DNA of 64,000 nt from Acidimicrobiales bacterium (GTDB lineage Bacteria > Actinomycetota > Acidimicrobiia > Acidimicrobiales > JADJXE01), in contig JADJXE010000001.1 in NCBI GenBank assembly GCA_016716005.1, positions 1,563,001-1,627,000 on the forward strand, written 5' to 3'. Made by a program: the position numbers and the translations under genes. Position 1 is the first letter of the stretch, and each line of letters begins with the position of its first letter. The notes beneath the pieces were generated by a model. That model did no database searches. It was not told the DNA's origin and saw nothing but the letters and a program-made list of their open reading frames with translations. Positions 8,513 through 16,531 of this stretch are shown here, piece by piece.

Positions 8513-9751
8513 ATGCTCGACTGGACCGACGAACACAAGATGATGCGCGACGCCCTGCGCCAGTTCGTGCAGAAGGAGGTCGTGCCGCTGCGTGACGAGC
8601 TCGAGCACGGCGACCTCCCACCGTACGGCGTGCTCCGCAAGCTGTTCACCTCGTTCGGCATCGACACGATGGCCCGCGACGACCTCCAGAAGCGCCTCCA
8701 GCGCGAGGCGACGCCGCGGCCGGCGACCGGGTCGGCCGGGGCCGACGCCACCGCGGGATTCGACCCGGCGCTGATGCTGATCCTGATCATGGAGCTGTCC
8801 CGCTACTGCCCGGGCATGGTCACCGCCCTCGGCGTGTCGGTCGGCCTCACCGCGGCGGCCATCGAGGCCCGGGGGACACGGGCACAGAAGGAGCGTTGGC
8901 TGCCCGACCTGCTCTCGCTGGACCGCATCGGGGCATGGGCCCTCACGGAGCCGGAGGCCGGCTCCGATGCGTTCGGAGCCATGCGTTCGACCGCACGGCG
9001 TGACGGAGACAGCTACGTGCTAAACGGCTCCAAGACCTTCATCACCAACGGGCCGTACGCCGACATCATCGTGTTCATCTGCAAGCTCGACGACGGAGAC
9101 GCCCCGGCCGACCGGAAGGTGCTCTCGTTCGTCCTCGAACCCGGACTGCCCGGCCTCGAGCAGACCCGTCCCCTCCGCAAGATGGGGATCCACTCCTCAC
9201 CGACCGGCGAGATCTTCGTCACCGACGTCCGGGTGGGGGTCGACCGCCTGCTCGGCGAGACGGAGCGCGCGCCCGCCGATGCACGGGAGGGCGCCAAGGG
9301 CACGTTCGCGATGGAGCGGGCGGGGGTGGCGGCGATGGCGCTCGGCATCATCGACCAGTGCCTGACGCTGTGCGTCGACTACGCCAACGAGCGGATCCAG
9401 TTCGGCCGGCCCATCGGTGAGTTCCAGCTGATCCAGGAGAAGCTGGCCCTGATGGAGGTGGCCCGCCTCAACGTGCAGAACCTCGTCTTCCGCTGCATCG
9501 AGGCCGTCGGCCAGCGGCAGCCGCTCGACCTCGCCGAGGCGTCGGCGATGAAGCTGTACTCGGCGCGCGCTGCGGCCGAGGTCGCCTCCGAGGCGGTCCA
9601 GGTGTTCGGCGGCACCGGCTACATGGCCGAGCTCGGCGTCGAGCAGCTCGCGCGCGACGCGAAGGCCCTGCAGATCTACGCCGGCACCGACGAGATGCAG
9701 ATCGTCCAGATCGCGAGGGAGCTGCTCCGGTCCCGATCGTCGACCCGCTGA
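8513..9751 (+). CDS. Acyl-CoA dehydrogenase
   Basis: A 412-residue FAD-dependent dehydrogenase that would form the alpha,beta double bond of an acyl-CoA. The FAD/substrate motif WALTEPEAGSDA lies near 142, and the C-terminal GGTGYMAE and IYAGTDEMQ motifs are present. At the usual MCAD catalytic Glu position the protein has Ala (YAGT), but Glu268 in AMERAGVA lines up with the catalytic Glu of isovaleryl/long-chain dehydrogenases, so it should be active and of that subtype. An insertion at about 66-82 is Ala/Thr/Pro rich. Probably cotranscribed with the ketosynthase upstream. Confidence 0.9.
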   Translation: MLDWTDEHKMMRDALRQFVQKEVVPLRDELEHGDLPPYGVLRKLFTSFGIDTMARDDLQKRLQREATPRPATGSAGADATAGFDPALMLILIMELSRYCPGMVTALGVSVGLTAAAIEARGTRAQKERWLPDLLSLDRIGAWALTEPEAGSDAFGAMRSTARRDGDSYVLNGSKTFITNGPYADIIVFICKLDDGDAPADRKVLSFVLEPGLPGLEQTRPLRKMGIHSSPTGEIFVTDVRVGVDRLLGETERAPADAREGAKGTFAMERAGVAAMALGIIDQCLTLCVDYANERIQFGRPIGEFQLIQEKLALMEVARLNVQNLVFRCIEAVGQRQPLDLAEASAMKLYSARAAAEVASEAVQVFGGTGYMAELGVEQLARDAKALQIYAGTDEMQIVQIARELLRSRSSTR

Positions 9752-9893
9752 ACCGGCCGCCCGCCGGCCCGACGTCACGGCACCCGGGCGCCCCGGCCGC
9801 CACGGAGCGAACCCCTCGGAGCCGCCACCCCACCTAGGCTGACGCTCGACAGGCCGGGGCCGACAGCCGGCCACGGCGCCAGGGGAGGCGGGC

Positions 9894-10388
9894 ATGATCA
9901 CCGAGAAGGAGCTGGATGCACGGTGCGCCGGGCTCCTCCCCGGCGAGCAGGTGCTGGCCACCGGCCTGTTCGAGCCCTACGGCTCGGGGGTCGCCATCGG
10001 CACCGGCGTCGGCACCGCCGAGACCGTCGCCCACGGCCTGCACCTCCCGGGCGTCGTCGGCGCCCTCGTCTCCGCCGCCACCGGGTTCGCGGCCGAACGG
10101 GGCCTCGCCACCGCCGAGCACCAACCCCCGTGGACGGTGCTGGCCGTCACGCCGACCCACGTGTACGCGTTCGACGCCAGCCAGGCCGGCGGTGTGGTGG
10201 CCACCGGCCACTTCTCCGGACCGCCGTACGCGACGTGGGACCGCGGCGCCATCGGCGTGCACGTGTCGCGCTACGTGACGTCGTTCGAGCTCGCCATCGA
10301 CGACCCGGCGACGGGCACGTGCTGGGAGTTCAAGGGCAACGCGGTCTACAAGGTCGGCGGCAAGCTCGTCGCGCACCTCCTGACGTAG
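9894..10388 (+). CDS. Hypothetical protein
   Basis: A 164-residue soluble-looking protein with no recognised domain. The start ATG at 9894 follows GGGGAGG, and codon use is typical. It contains a Gly-rich stretch (GSGVAIGTGVGTAE, 30-43), an aromatic-rich middle (WTVLAVTPTHVYAF), and short beta-strand-like segments to the end, compatible with a PH-like or lipocalin-like small barrel, but that is a guess. It is flanked by the acyl-CoA dehydrogenase 142 bases upstream and a convergent monooxygenase. Confidence 0.65.
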   Translation: MITEKELDARCAGLLPGEQVLATGLFEPYGSGVAIGTGVGTAETVAHGLHLPGVVGALVSAATGFAAERGLATAEHQPPWTVLAVTPTHVYAFDASQAGGVVATGHFSGPPYATWDRGAIGVHVSRYVTSFELAIDDPATGTCWEFKGNAVYKVGGKLVAHLLT

Positions 10389-10470
10389 CGCGGCCCGCCG
10401 CGACGCGGCACGAGCACCGAGGCACCGGCTGCCCTTCGACCGCGGCCGCCGGGCTCCGGGGCCGGTCCGG

Positions 10471-12015
10471 TCACTCGAAGACGAGGCAGCCGTCCTCGAG
10501 GTCGGCTGCGGGCAACGACTCCTTCTCGGCCCAGTAGTCCTGCGTGTGCTGCCACTCGGGCTTGTCGAGTCGCTTCGGCAGCAGGTGCATGCTGCGCATG
10601 AGGTAGCCGGGGTTGAAGTTGTCCGGATCCATCCACGACAGCAGGGGCAGGTCGGCGTCCTCGGCTCGCAGCGCCGGGGTGACCCTCGCCGCTCCGGTGG
10701 CCTGCATGTGGTGCAGCAGCCGGCACACGAAGTCGCCGATCAGGTCGGCCCGCAGGGTCCAGCTGGCCCGGAAGTACCCGAACACCCACACCAGGTTGGG
10801 GACCCCGGTGAACATCATCCCGCGGTAGGTGACCGTGTCGGAGAAGACGAGCGGTTCACCGTCGATGGTGAAGGCGATGTCGCCGAGCACGCTGAGGTTG
10901 AAGCCCGTGGCCGTGACGATGATGTCCGCGTCGAGCTCCCTGCCCGACTTCAGGAGGATGCCGGCCTCCGTGAAGGTGTCGATCTCATCGGTGACCACCG
11001 AGGCCTTCCCCGCGTTGATCCCCTGGAAGAGGTCGCCGTCGGGGATGAACGCGATCCGCTGCTGCCAGGGCCGGTAGCGCGGGGTGAAGTGCGTGTCCAC
11101 GTCGAAGTCCTCACCCAGGTAGGCACGGACGCCCGCGAGCAGCTCCGCCTTCACCATCTCCGGCTCCTCGACGGAGAGACGGGTGACGACGTCCTGGTCG
11201 TGCAGGATCTTCCTGCGCACGATCTCGTGGATCCACGCCTCCGGGATCTCCAGCTCGCGCAGCATGTCGGCCAGCTCGTTCTCGTTGCGACCCGTCACGA
11301 AGTACGTGGGCGAGCGCTGCAGCAGCGTGACGTGGGCGCACTCGGGCGCGATCGCCGGCACGAGCGTCGCCGCGGTCGCGCCCGACCCGATGACCACGAC
11401 GTTCTTCCCCGCGTAGGCCAGGTCCTCCGGCCACGTCTGCGGGTGGACGATCCGGCCCTCGAAGCGGTCCATCCCCGGCCACTCCGGCGTGTAGCCCTCG
11501 GAGTGCCGGTAGTACCCCTGGCACATCCAGAGGAAGCTCGTCGTGAAGCGGAGCACCTCGCCGGTGTCGGTTCGCGTGACCGTGAGCGTCCAGAGGTTCT
11601 CGTCGCTCGACCAGCTCGCGTCGGAGATGCGGTGGTGATAGCGGATGTGCCGGCCGAGGTCGTTCTCGTCGATGACCTCGCCCATGTACGCCAGGATCTC
11701 GGCGGCCGTGGCGATCGGCGGGCCGGTCCACGGCTTGAACCGATAGCCGAAGGTGTAGAGGTCGCTGTCGGAGCGGATGCCCGGGTAGCGGTGCATGAGC
11801 CACGTGCCGCCGAAGCTCTCCAGCGACTCGAGGACGACGAAGCTCTTCTCCGGGCACTGCTTCGTGAGGTGATACGCGCTGCCGACGCCGGAGATCCCAG
11901 CCCCGACGATCAGCACGTCGACGTGCTCGGTCTGCTGCTGTGCGGGCTCGGCGGGCGTTGCGGTCGTACTCAGAGCACCAACCTCCTGCGATGGCCACAG
12001 CCCCGTCAGGGGCAA
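10471..12015 (-). CDS. Flavin-containing / Baeyer-Villiger-type monooxygenase
   Basis: A 514-residue FAD- and NADPH-dependent monooxygenase. It has the FAD-binding GAGISG near 38, a downstream GGTW...RYPG segment, the NADPH Rossmann motif GSGATAAT near 190, an ATGFN motif, and FEGRIVHPQTWP, which fits the FxGxxxHxxxWP fingerprint of type I Baeyer-Villiger/flavin monooxygenases. It would insert one oxygen next to a ketone or on a heteroatom. The frame's first start is a TTG at 12015 without an obvious ribosome site. A GGAGG at 11981-11985 would instead fit a rare CTG at 11973; both give the same catalytic domain. Confidence 0.88.
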   Translation of the reverse strand: MPLTGLWPSQEVGALSTTATPAEPAQQQTEHVDVLIVGAGISGVGSAYHLTKQCPEKSFVVLESLESFGGTWLMHRYPGIRSDSDLYTFGYRFKPWTGPPIATAAEILAYMGEVIDENDLGRHIRYHHRISDASWSSDENLWTLTVTRTDTGEVLRFTTSFLWMCQGYYRHSEGYTPEWPGMDRFEGRIVHPQTWPEDLAYAGKNVVVIGSGATAATLVPAIAPECAHVTLLQRSPTYFVTGRNENELADMLRELEIPEAWIHEIVRRKILHDQDVVTRLSVEEPEMVKAELLAGVRAYLGEDFDVDTHFTPRYRPWQQRIAFIPDGDLFQGINAGKASVVTDEIDTFTEAGILLKSGRELDADIIVTATGFNLSVLGDIAFTIDGEPLVFSDTVTYRGMMFTGVPNLVWVFGYFRASWTLRADLIGDFVCRLLHHMQATGAARVTPALRAEDADLPLLSWMDPDNFNPGYLMRSMHLLPKRLDKPEWQHTQDYWAEKESLPAADLEDGCLVFE

Positions 12016-12057
12016 CCCGGCAGAGCGCGGCGGTGACGGGCGCTCGTGGCTGACTGT

Positions 12058-12299
12058 CTACCTGAACGTCGCCCGGGGGTGCCGGGCCCGCGGTGCCCGG
12101 GATGCGGGCCGGGTCCCACCGCAGGGCGCGCTCGACGTCGGCGAGCTCGTCGGGCGTCAGGAGCGGTCGGGCCGTCTCCAGCAGGAATCGCTCGATCGTG
12201 CGGTCCGGGCCTGCCAGGTGGTGCAGCGGCGTCTCTGCGGTGAGGACCCAGGTCGGGTCCGGCCGCCCGGAATGGATCCCCAGGGCGACCTGGGTCTGC
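12058..12299 (-). pseudogene. Coding-like stretch without a start codon
   Basis: Directly after the stop of the lipoprotein gene the same frame continues with about 75 codons of clearly coding character (G/C-ending codons, residues such as IHSGRPDPTW and LLTPDELADVERALRW) but no ATG, GTG or TTG. Coding character fades at a run of five G/C (12075-12079). Removing one base there would bring in a TAG at 12058-12060 in the coding frame. I read it as a broken gene or an end lost by sequence error or frameshift. No family assigned. Confidence 0.35.
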
Positions 12300-12301
12300 C
12301 G

Positions 12302-12742
12302 TCACGCTCCGACGCCGACCACGCGGTAGCGGCCGTCGACGTCGCGGACGACGTCGAGGACGACGCTCTCCCTCCAGGTGACGCCCTCGGCGGTGGTCGT
12401 CCCGGCGATCGTCGAGACATCGAGACCCACGAGCTCGACCCACGGCTGGCCGCACTGCACCGGGTGGCTCTCCATCACGGCCCCGCACAGGCGGACCGCC
12501 TCCGGGCTGACGTGCAGCAGACCCCGCACGGCGACGGGGGTGTCCGCCGAGCGAGCGACGAGCTGGGCCACCGTGATCGGCCCGCCGTCATCGGGCCCAG
12601 CGGGGCCACCCCCAGGGGCGGTCGACGGCCCCGAGCCGGTATCGGTGCCGGTGCCGGTGCCGGTGCCAGCGCACCCAGCCAGCGTCGCAGCACCGACCGC
12701 CACCAGGACCGCGATGCACAGGGACCGCGAGCGTCGTCTCAT
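12302..12742 (-). CDS. Small secreted lipoprotein
   Basis: A 146-residue lipoprotein: a basic start (MRRRSRS), a hydrophobic signal and the lipobox TLAGC ending at residue 22. After the lipidated Cys comes a Gly-Thr repeat encoded by a hexanucleotide run (12638-12667), then an OB-fold-like globular part with Cys near 92 and 102 that could pair. Proteins of this size and pattern are common in actinomycetes but have no known function. The in-frame sequence after its TGA also looks coding (see the entry at 12058). Confidence 0.7.
   Translation of the reverse strand: MRRRSRSLCIAVLVAVGAATLAGCAGTGTGTGTDTGSGPSTAPGGGPAGPDDGGPITVAQLVARSADTPVAVRGLLHVSPEAVRLCGAVMESHPVQCGQPWVELVGLDVSTIAGTTTAEGVTWRESVVLDVVRDVDGRYRVVGVGA
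12638..12667. repeat. Hexanucleotide microsatellite inside the lipoprotein gene
   Basis: One GGTATC followed by four perfect GGTGCC units on the plus strand. Read on the coding (minus) strand it gives the alternating Gly-Thr linker just behind the lipobox. Because the unit is two codons long, copy-number change alters linker length without shifting the frame. Confidence 0.9.
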
Positions 12743-13060
12743 GGTCCTTCGGACGCCCCGGATCTCCATGGGGTTCCCCGAACCCGACGACGCCGGTCCC
12801 CACCTGGAGGCGTCGCGGCGGGGGTGATCGGGGCGTCGGCCGGTGGCCACACGTGGCCGGACCCTGGTCTCGGCACCGTCTCCCCCAACCGCGCCACCCG
12901 CGCCGCCGCGGGCACCACGAGCTGCGGCCGAGCCCAGGAGCGCCTGCGTGACGCCACCGGCACCGACGAGCGACGACGACGGCACCCGGCTGCGGCGCAG
13001 CTCGGTCGGGCTCTCCGGCGTCGTCGGGCAGTCGCTCAGCGCCATGGGTCTCAGCGGTGC
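12743..13060. other. Intergenic region without a supported gene
   Basis: 318 bases between the lipoprotein start and the transporter stop. Frames here are either low-complexity Arg/Pro strings or lack starts and ribosome sites. I see no RNA gene, no convincing promoter and no clear terminator. Confidence 0.5.
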
Positions 13061-14062
13061 TCAGGCCTCGGCCCGGCTGGTGAGCCAGGCGCCCACGAGC
13101 ACCAGCGCGGTACCGGGCAGCGCGATGGCAGGGATGCGGTCGCCGCCGCCGAGAACGCCCGCCACGATCGCCACGACCGGGATCAGGTAGACCGCCACCG
13201 AACCGCGCGTGGCGCCCGCCCGGCCGGCCAGGGTGGTGAAGCACACGTAGCCGATCCCGGTCGACAGCACCCCCAGCGGCACCACGGCCGCCAGGCTGGC
13301 GGCGGTCGGATGCGCGCCGGGTAGGGAGATCAGGCCCCACGGTGTCACGAGCACCGCAGCCACGAGCAGCGCCCGCCAGATCACGGGCAGCGAGCCGTAC
13401 CGCTGCTGCAGCGGCACGGCGACGGTCGCGGCGATCGCGTAGCTCACCACGGCGACGAGCACGAGCACGACGCCGATGGCGGAGCTCCGCCCCTCGTCCG
13501 CTGCGGGCAGCGCGATGAGGAGCACCCCGACGAAGCCGATCGCGATCCCCTGCAGCTGGCGCGTGCCGGGACGGCGCCGGAGCAGGATCGACGCGAGCAC
13601 GGCGACGAACACGGGTTGGGCGCCGGTGATCATCCCGGCCGCGGCCGACGTGATCCACTGCTGCGCGATCGGGAAGAGGGTGAGGGGCAGCGCCAGCCAC
13701 AGCACACCGAGTGCGGCGACTCGCGGCCAGTCCTCGCGGTCGATGCGCACCCGCCGCGTGGCCGGGAAGAGGCTCAGGGTTGCGGCACCGATGACCATGC
13801 GGAGGAACGTGACGCCCCCCGGCGGCAGCGACTCGAGCCCGATGGCAATGAGCAGGTACGCCGTGCCCCACATCAGGGCGGTCGCGACCAGCAGACCCCA
13901 CTCGACGGAGCCGAACGTGCCCGTGTTCGTCCCGGGGCTGGTGCTCAGCAGGTGGTGGTCGGCCGGGACGGGGGCGTGCACGCCGGACCCCGTCGCACCG
14001 GTCGGGTCGCTCGAAGCGGTCGGGTCGATCGGGTCGATCGGGTCGATCCGGCATGATCGCAT
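13061..14062 (-). CDS. EamA/DMT-family transporter
   Basis: A ten-helix drug/metabolite transporter of the EamA type: two five-helix halves, the first opening with WGLLVATALMWGTAYLLI and the second after a short loop near position 185. Such proteins export amino acids, nucleosides or other metabolites. The annotated ATG at 14062 gives 333 residues, but the first 40 or so are an unlikely leader encoded partly by a 9-bp tandem repeat (DPIDPIDP). A GTG about 28 codons in is a plausible real start. The C-terminus ends after the last helix with SRAEA. Confidence 0.8.
   Translation of the reverse strand: MRSCRIDPIDPIDPTASSDPTGATGSGVHAPVPADHHLLSTSPGTNTGTFGSVEWGLLVATALMWGTAYLLIAIGLESLPPGGVTFLRMVIGAATLSLFPATRRVRIDREDWPRVAALGVLWLALPLTLFPIAQQWITSAAAGMITGAQPVFVAVLASILLRRRPGTRQLQGIAIGFVGVLLIALPAADEGRSSAIGVVLVLVAVVSYAIAATVAVPLQQRYGSLPVIWRALLVAAVLVTPWGLISLPGAHPTAASLAAVVPLGVLSTGIGYVCFTTLAGRAGATRGSVAVYLIPVVAIVAGVLGGGDRIPAIALPGTALVLVGAWLTSRAEA
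14022..14048. repeat. Three copies of a 9-bp tandem repeat
   Basis: GGGTCGATC occurs three times in a row (14022-14030, 14031-14039, 14040-14048) at the start or in the leader of the transporter gene. It encodes Asp-Pro-Ile repeats if translated, which looks accidental. Confidence 0.85.
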
Positions 14063-14140
14063 CCGCCGGCTCGCGGCACCGGGCCGGGCCGCTGGTAACG
14101 TCGCCTCCCCCCGCCGGGTGGGGATGGGATCGAGGGCACC

Positions 14141-15082
14141 GTGACTCCGAGCGCCGCAGCCACACCCGACACCGTCGGCGCCCTCCTGCCGACGCGGGTC
14201 GTGCTCCCGGCATCGTGCACGGTGCCGACGGCGCCGGGCGCCGCCTCCGCCGACGACACGGCCGCGGGCGCGCTCCGCGACGACCCGGCGGCGGGGCTCT
14301 GGCGTGAGCCGTGGGTGAGCCCCACCCTCGAGCTGCGCGACGACCGAGACCGGGCGGCGTGGTTCCACTTCTGCCACGGTCACCACATCGAGTTCCTCTA
14401 CTGGGAGGCGACGGCCATGGTGTGCCGGCGGGCGGAGCAGGCGGTGCGGGCCGCAGACCGCCCGTTGCTGGAGCGCCTGGCCCCAACGATCGTCGCCTTG
14501 GTGGAGGGCAGCGCGGCGATGCTCTCGTTCTGCGGGGCCTTCGATCCCGAGATCTACGACCCGGTCCTGCGCGAGTCGATGGCCCGCCAGCGTGACGACT
14601 TCAGCGGCGACATGTCCTCCGACTTCCTGGCCATGGCCACCGCCAAGCGTGACCTGTACGCCGCGCTCACCCGAGCGGCGCCCGGCCACGCCGAGGTCCT
14701 CCAGCAGCTGCAGGCCGCCGAGCAGTACTGGTACCACCACCACAACGAGGTGGTGATGACGCTCCACCCCGGGGACTCGCTGCTCAAGGTCAAGGTCGAC
14801 GACCTGGCCCAGCGCAGCGCGTCGTTCGACTTCGACCGGTACGTGGCCGACGTCGTGCACGGCGACCGGGCCCGTCACGACTACGACGACTACTTCGGGG
14901 TTGTCCGTTCGGACGATCTCACGCTCGAGCTGTACTGGACGCAGGCCCTCGAGAAGGTCGCCACCGTGCACCGGCACTTCCAGCTCGCCCCCGACGTCCG
15001 CCGGCGCCTCCTGCGTGGCGACGCGGCCCTCCTGTCGGTCATCTCCGACCAGCTCGCGTCGGCGCCTCCACCCGCCGCGTGA
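14141..15082 (+). CDS. Hypothetical protein, His- and acid-rich helical core
   Basis: A 313-residue protein starting at GTG 14141. The first 50 residues are Ala/Thr/Pro rich; the rest is predicted helical with conspicuous His clusters (HFCHGHH near 77 and WYHHHNE near 198) and many Asp/Glu. That pattern could form a di-metal or haem-oxygenase-like site, but I do not recognise the family and make no functional call. The gene is alone between a divergent transporter and the secreted hydrolase gene downstream. Confidence 0.7.
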   Translation: MTPSAAATPDTVGALLPTRVVLPASCTVPTAPGAASADDTAAGALRDDPAAGLWREPWVSPTLELRDDRDRAAWFHFCHGHHIEFLYWEATAMVCRRAEQAVRAADRPLLERLAPTIVALVEGSAAMLSFCGAFDPEIYDPVLRESMARQRDDFSGDMSSDFLAMATAKRDLYAALTRAAPGHAEVLQQLQAAEQYWYHHHNEVVMTLHPGDSLLKVKVDDLAQRSASFDFDRYVADVVHGDRARHDYDDYFGVVRSDDLTLELYWTQALEKVATVHRHFQLAPDVRRRLLRGDAALLSVISDQLASAPPPAA

Positions 15083-15255
15083 CGTCGGCGTCCTGGGCGG
15101 CCGACGGCGAACCCGTCGGCGATGGCATCCGGGAGGTCGGGGATGACCCTCGGCCCTTCGGCCGCCGAGCGCGCGAGGCCCGGTCTTGCGTCCCGGGCGC
15201 TGTGCAGCCACCATCCGCTCGAAGCGGCGCGATCGGGAGCCAGGGGGGAGCGACG

Positions 15256-16518
15256 ATGCGGAGCAGGCAGGTGCGGTCCGTGCTCACCGTGCTCGTGGCG
15301 CTGGCCTTCGTGGCCGCGGCGTGCGGGGACGACGACGACCCGGCGAGCGGCACCCCGCCGACGGCGGCGGACACATCCGGGGCGGTGGCCGCCGACGGCG
15401 CCGGCGACGCCGGGGACGGGTCGGAGACCCCTGTCGCAGGGGAGGTGAGCGACGTGTACGCCGACGACGCCCACTGGCTGTGCAAGCCGGGCCTGCCCGA
15501 CGACGTGTGCGCCCGGGACCTCGACGCCACGGTGGTGTTCGCCGACGGCAGCACCCAGGTGCAGCCCCACGTGGCGGCCGAGGATCCGCCGGTGGACTGC
15601 TTCTACGTGTACCCCACGGTCAGTCGCGACGAGTCGCCGAACAGCGACCTGGTGCCCGGGGAGTCCGAGGAGGTCTACGTCACGTACAACCAGGCGGCGC
15701 GCTTCACGGCCGCCTGCCGGGTGTTCGCGCCGATGTACCGGCAGGGCACGCTGCCGTCGCTGCTCGGCCAGGTCGAGGTGCCCGAGGGCGTCGACCGCTA
15801 CGCCATCGCCTACGGCGACGTGCGGGACGCGTTCGAGCACTACCTGGCCACCGAGAACGACGGGCGGGGCTTCGTGCTGATCGGGCACTCCCAGGGCGCC
15901 GGCCTGCTGCGCGAGCTGGTCGCCGAGGAGATCGACCCCGACCCTGCGCTGCGGGAGCAGCTGGTGTCCGCCCTGCTGCTCGGCGCCACCATCGAGGTGC
16001 CCGAAGGCGAGGTGGTCGGTGCCGACTTCCAGCAGGTGCCGGTGTGCGAGTCGGCCGAGCAGACCGGCTGCGTGGTCAGCTACGCCACGTTCCGGGATTC
16101 GGCGCCGCCGCCCGCGGACACCGACTTCGGCGTGGCCGGCACGCCGGGCGACCAGGCCGTGTGCGTCAACCCGGCGGCGCCCGCCGGCGGCGATGCCACC
16201 CTCACCGGCTACTTCCTCGTGACCGAGTTCCCCGGCTCCCTGGGGTCGCCCGCGCAGCCGTTCGCCGACCCCGCCTCGGCGCCCGCCATCGAGACGCCGT
16301 TCGTGACGTACCCCGACTTCGTCGTCGGCCGCTGCCGCGCCGACGCCGAGCGGGGTTGGCTCGAGATCTCGGTGGCCGGCGACCCCGCCGATCCCCGCAC
16401 CGACGACATCGGCGGCGACCTCACACCGGAGTGGGGCATGCACCTCGTCGACGTCAACGTCGCACTCGGCGACCTCGTCGAGCTGGTGCGGACGCAGGGC
16501 AGCGCCTACGCCGGATGA
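15256..16518 (+). CDS. Secreted DUF3089-family alpha/beta-hydrolase lipoprotein
   Basis: A 420-residue exported protein. The signal peptide ends in a lipobox-like AAAC at 20-23, followed by an acidic/Ala-rich linker to about 65. The body matches DUF3089: CFYVYPTVS near 116, an internal FAPMYRQ, and a serine-hydrolase elbow GHSQGAG near 213. A late HLVDVN region could supply the His. Paired cysteines are consistent with folding outside the cell. The start ATG 15256 is preceded by GGGGGGAG. Likely an esterase/lipase; the substrate is unknown. Confidence 0.85.
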   Translation: MRSRQVRSVLTVLVALAFVAAACGDDDDPASGTPPTAADTSGAVAADGAGDAGDGSETPVAGEVSDVYADDAHWLCKPGLPDDVCARDLDATVVFADGSTQVQPHVAAEDPPVDCFYVYPTVSRDESPNSDLVPGESEEVYVTYNQAARFTAACRVFAPMYRQGTLPSLLGQVEVPEGVDRYAIAYGDVRDAFEHYLATENDGRGFVLIGHSQGAGLLRELVAEEIDPDPALREQLVSALLLGATIEVPEGEVVGADFQQVPVCESAEQTGCVVSYATFRDSAPPPADTDFGVAGTPGDQAVCVNPAAPAGGDATLTGYFLVTEFPGSLGSPAQPFADPASAPAIETPFVTYPDFVVGRCRADAERGWLEISVAGDPADPRTDDIGGDLTPEWGMHLVDVNVALGDLVELVRTQGSAYAG

Positions 16519-16531
16519 CCCCTCGGGGCGT

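Noticed and set aside
12588..14486. Arg/Pro-rich 632-codon frame with a DRPDRPDR repeat
   Set aside because: The repeat comes from the 9-bp tandem unit read in a second frame; the transporter frame has the membrane helices.
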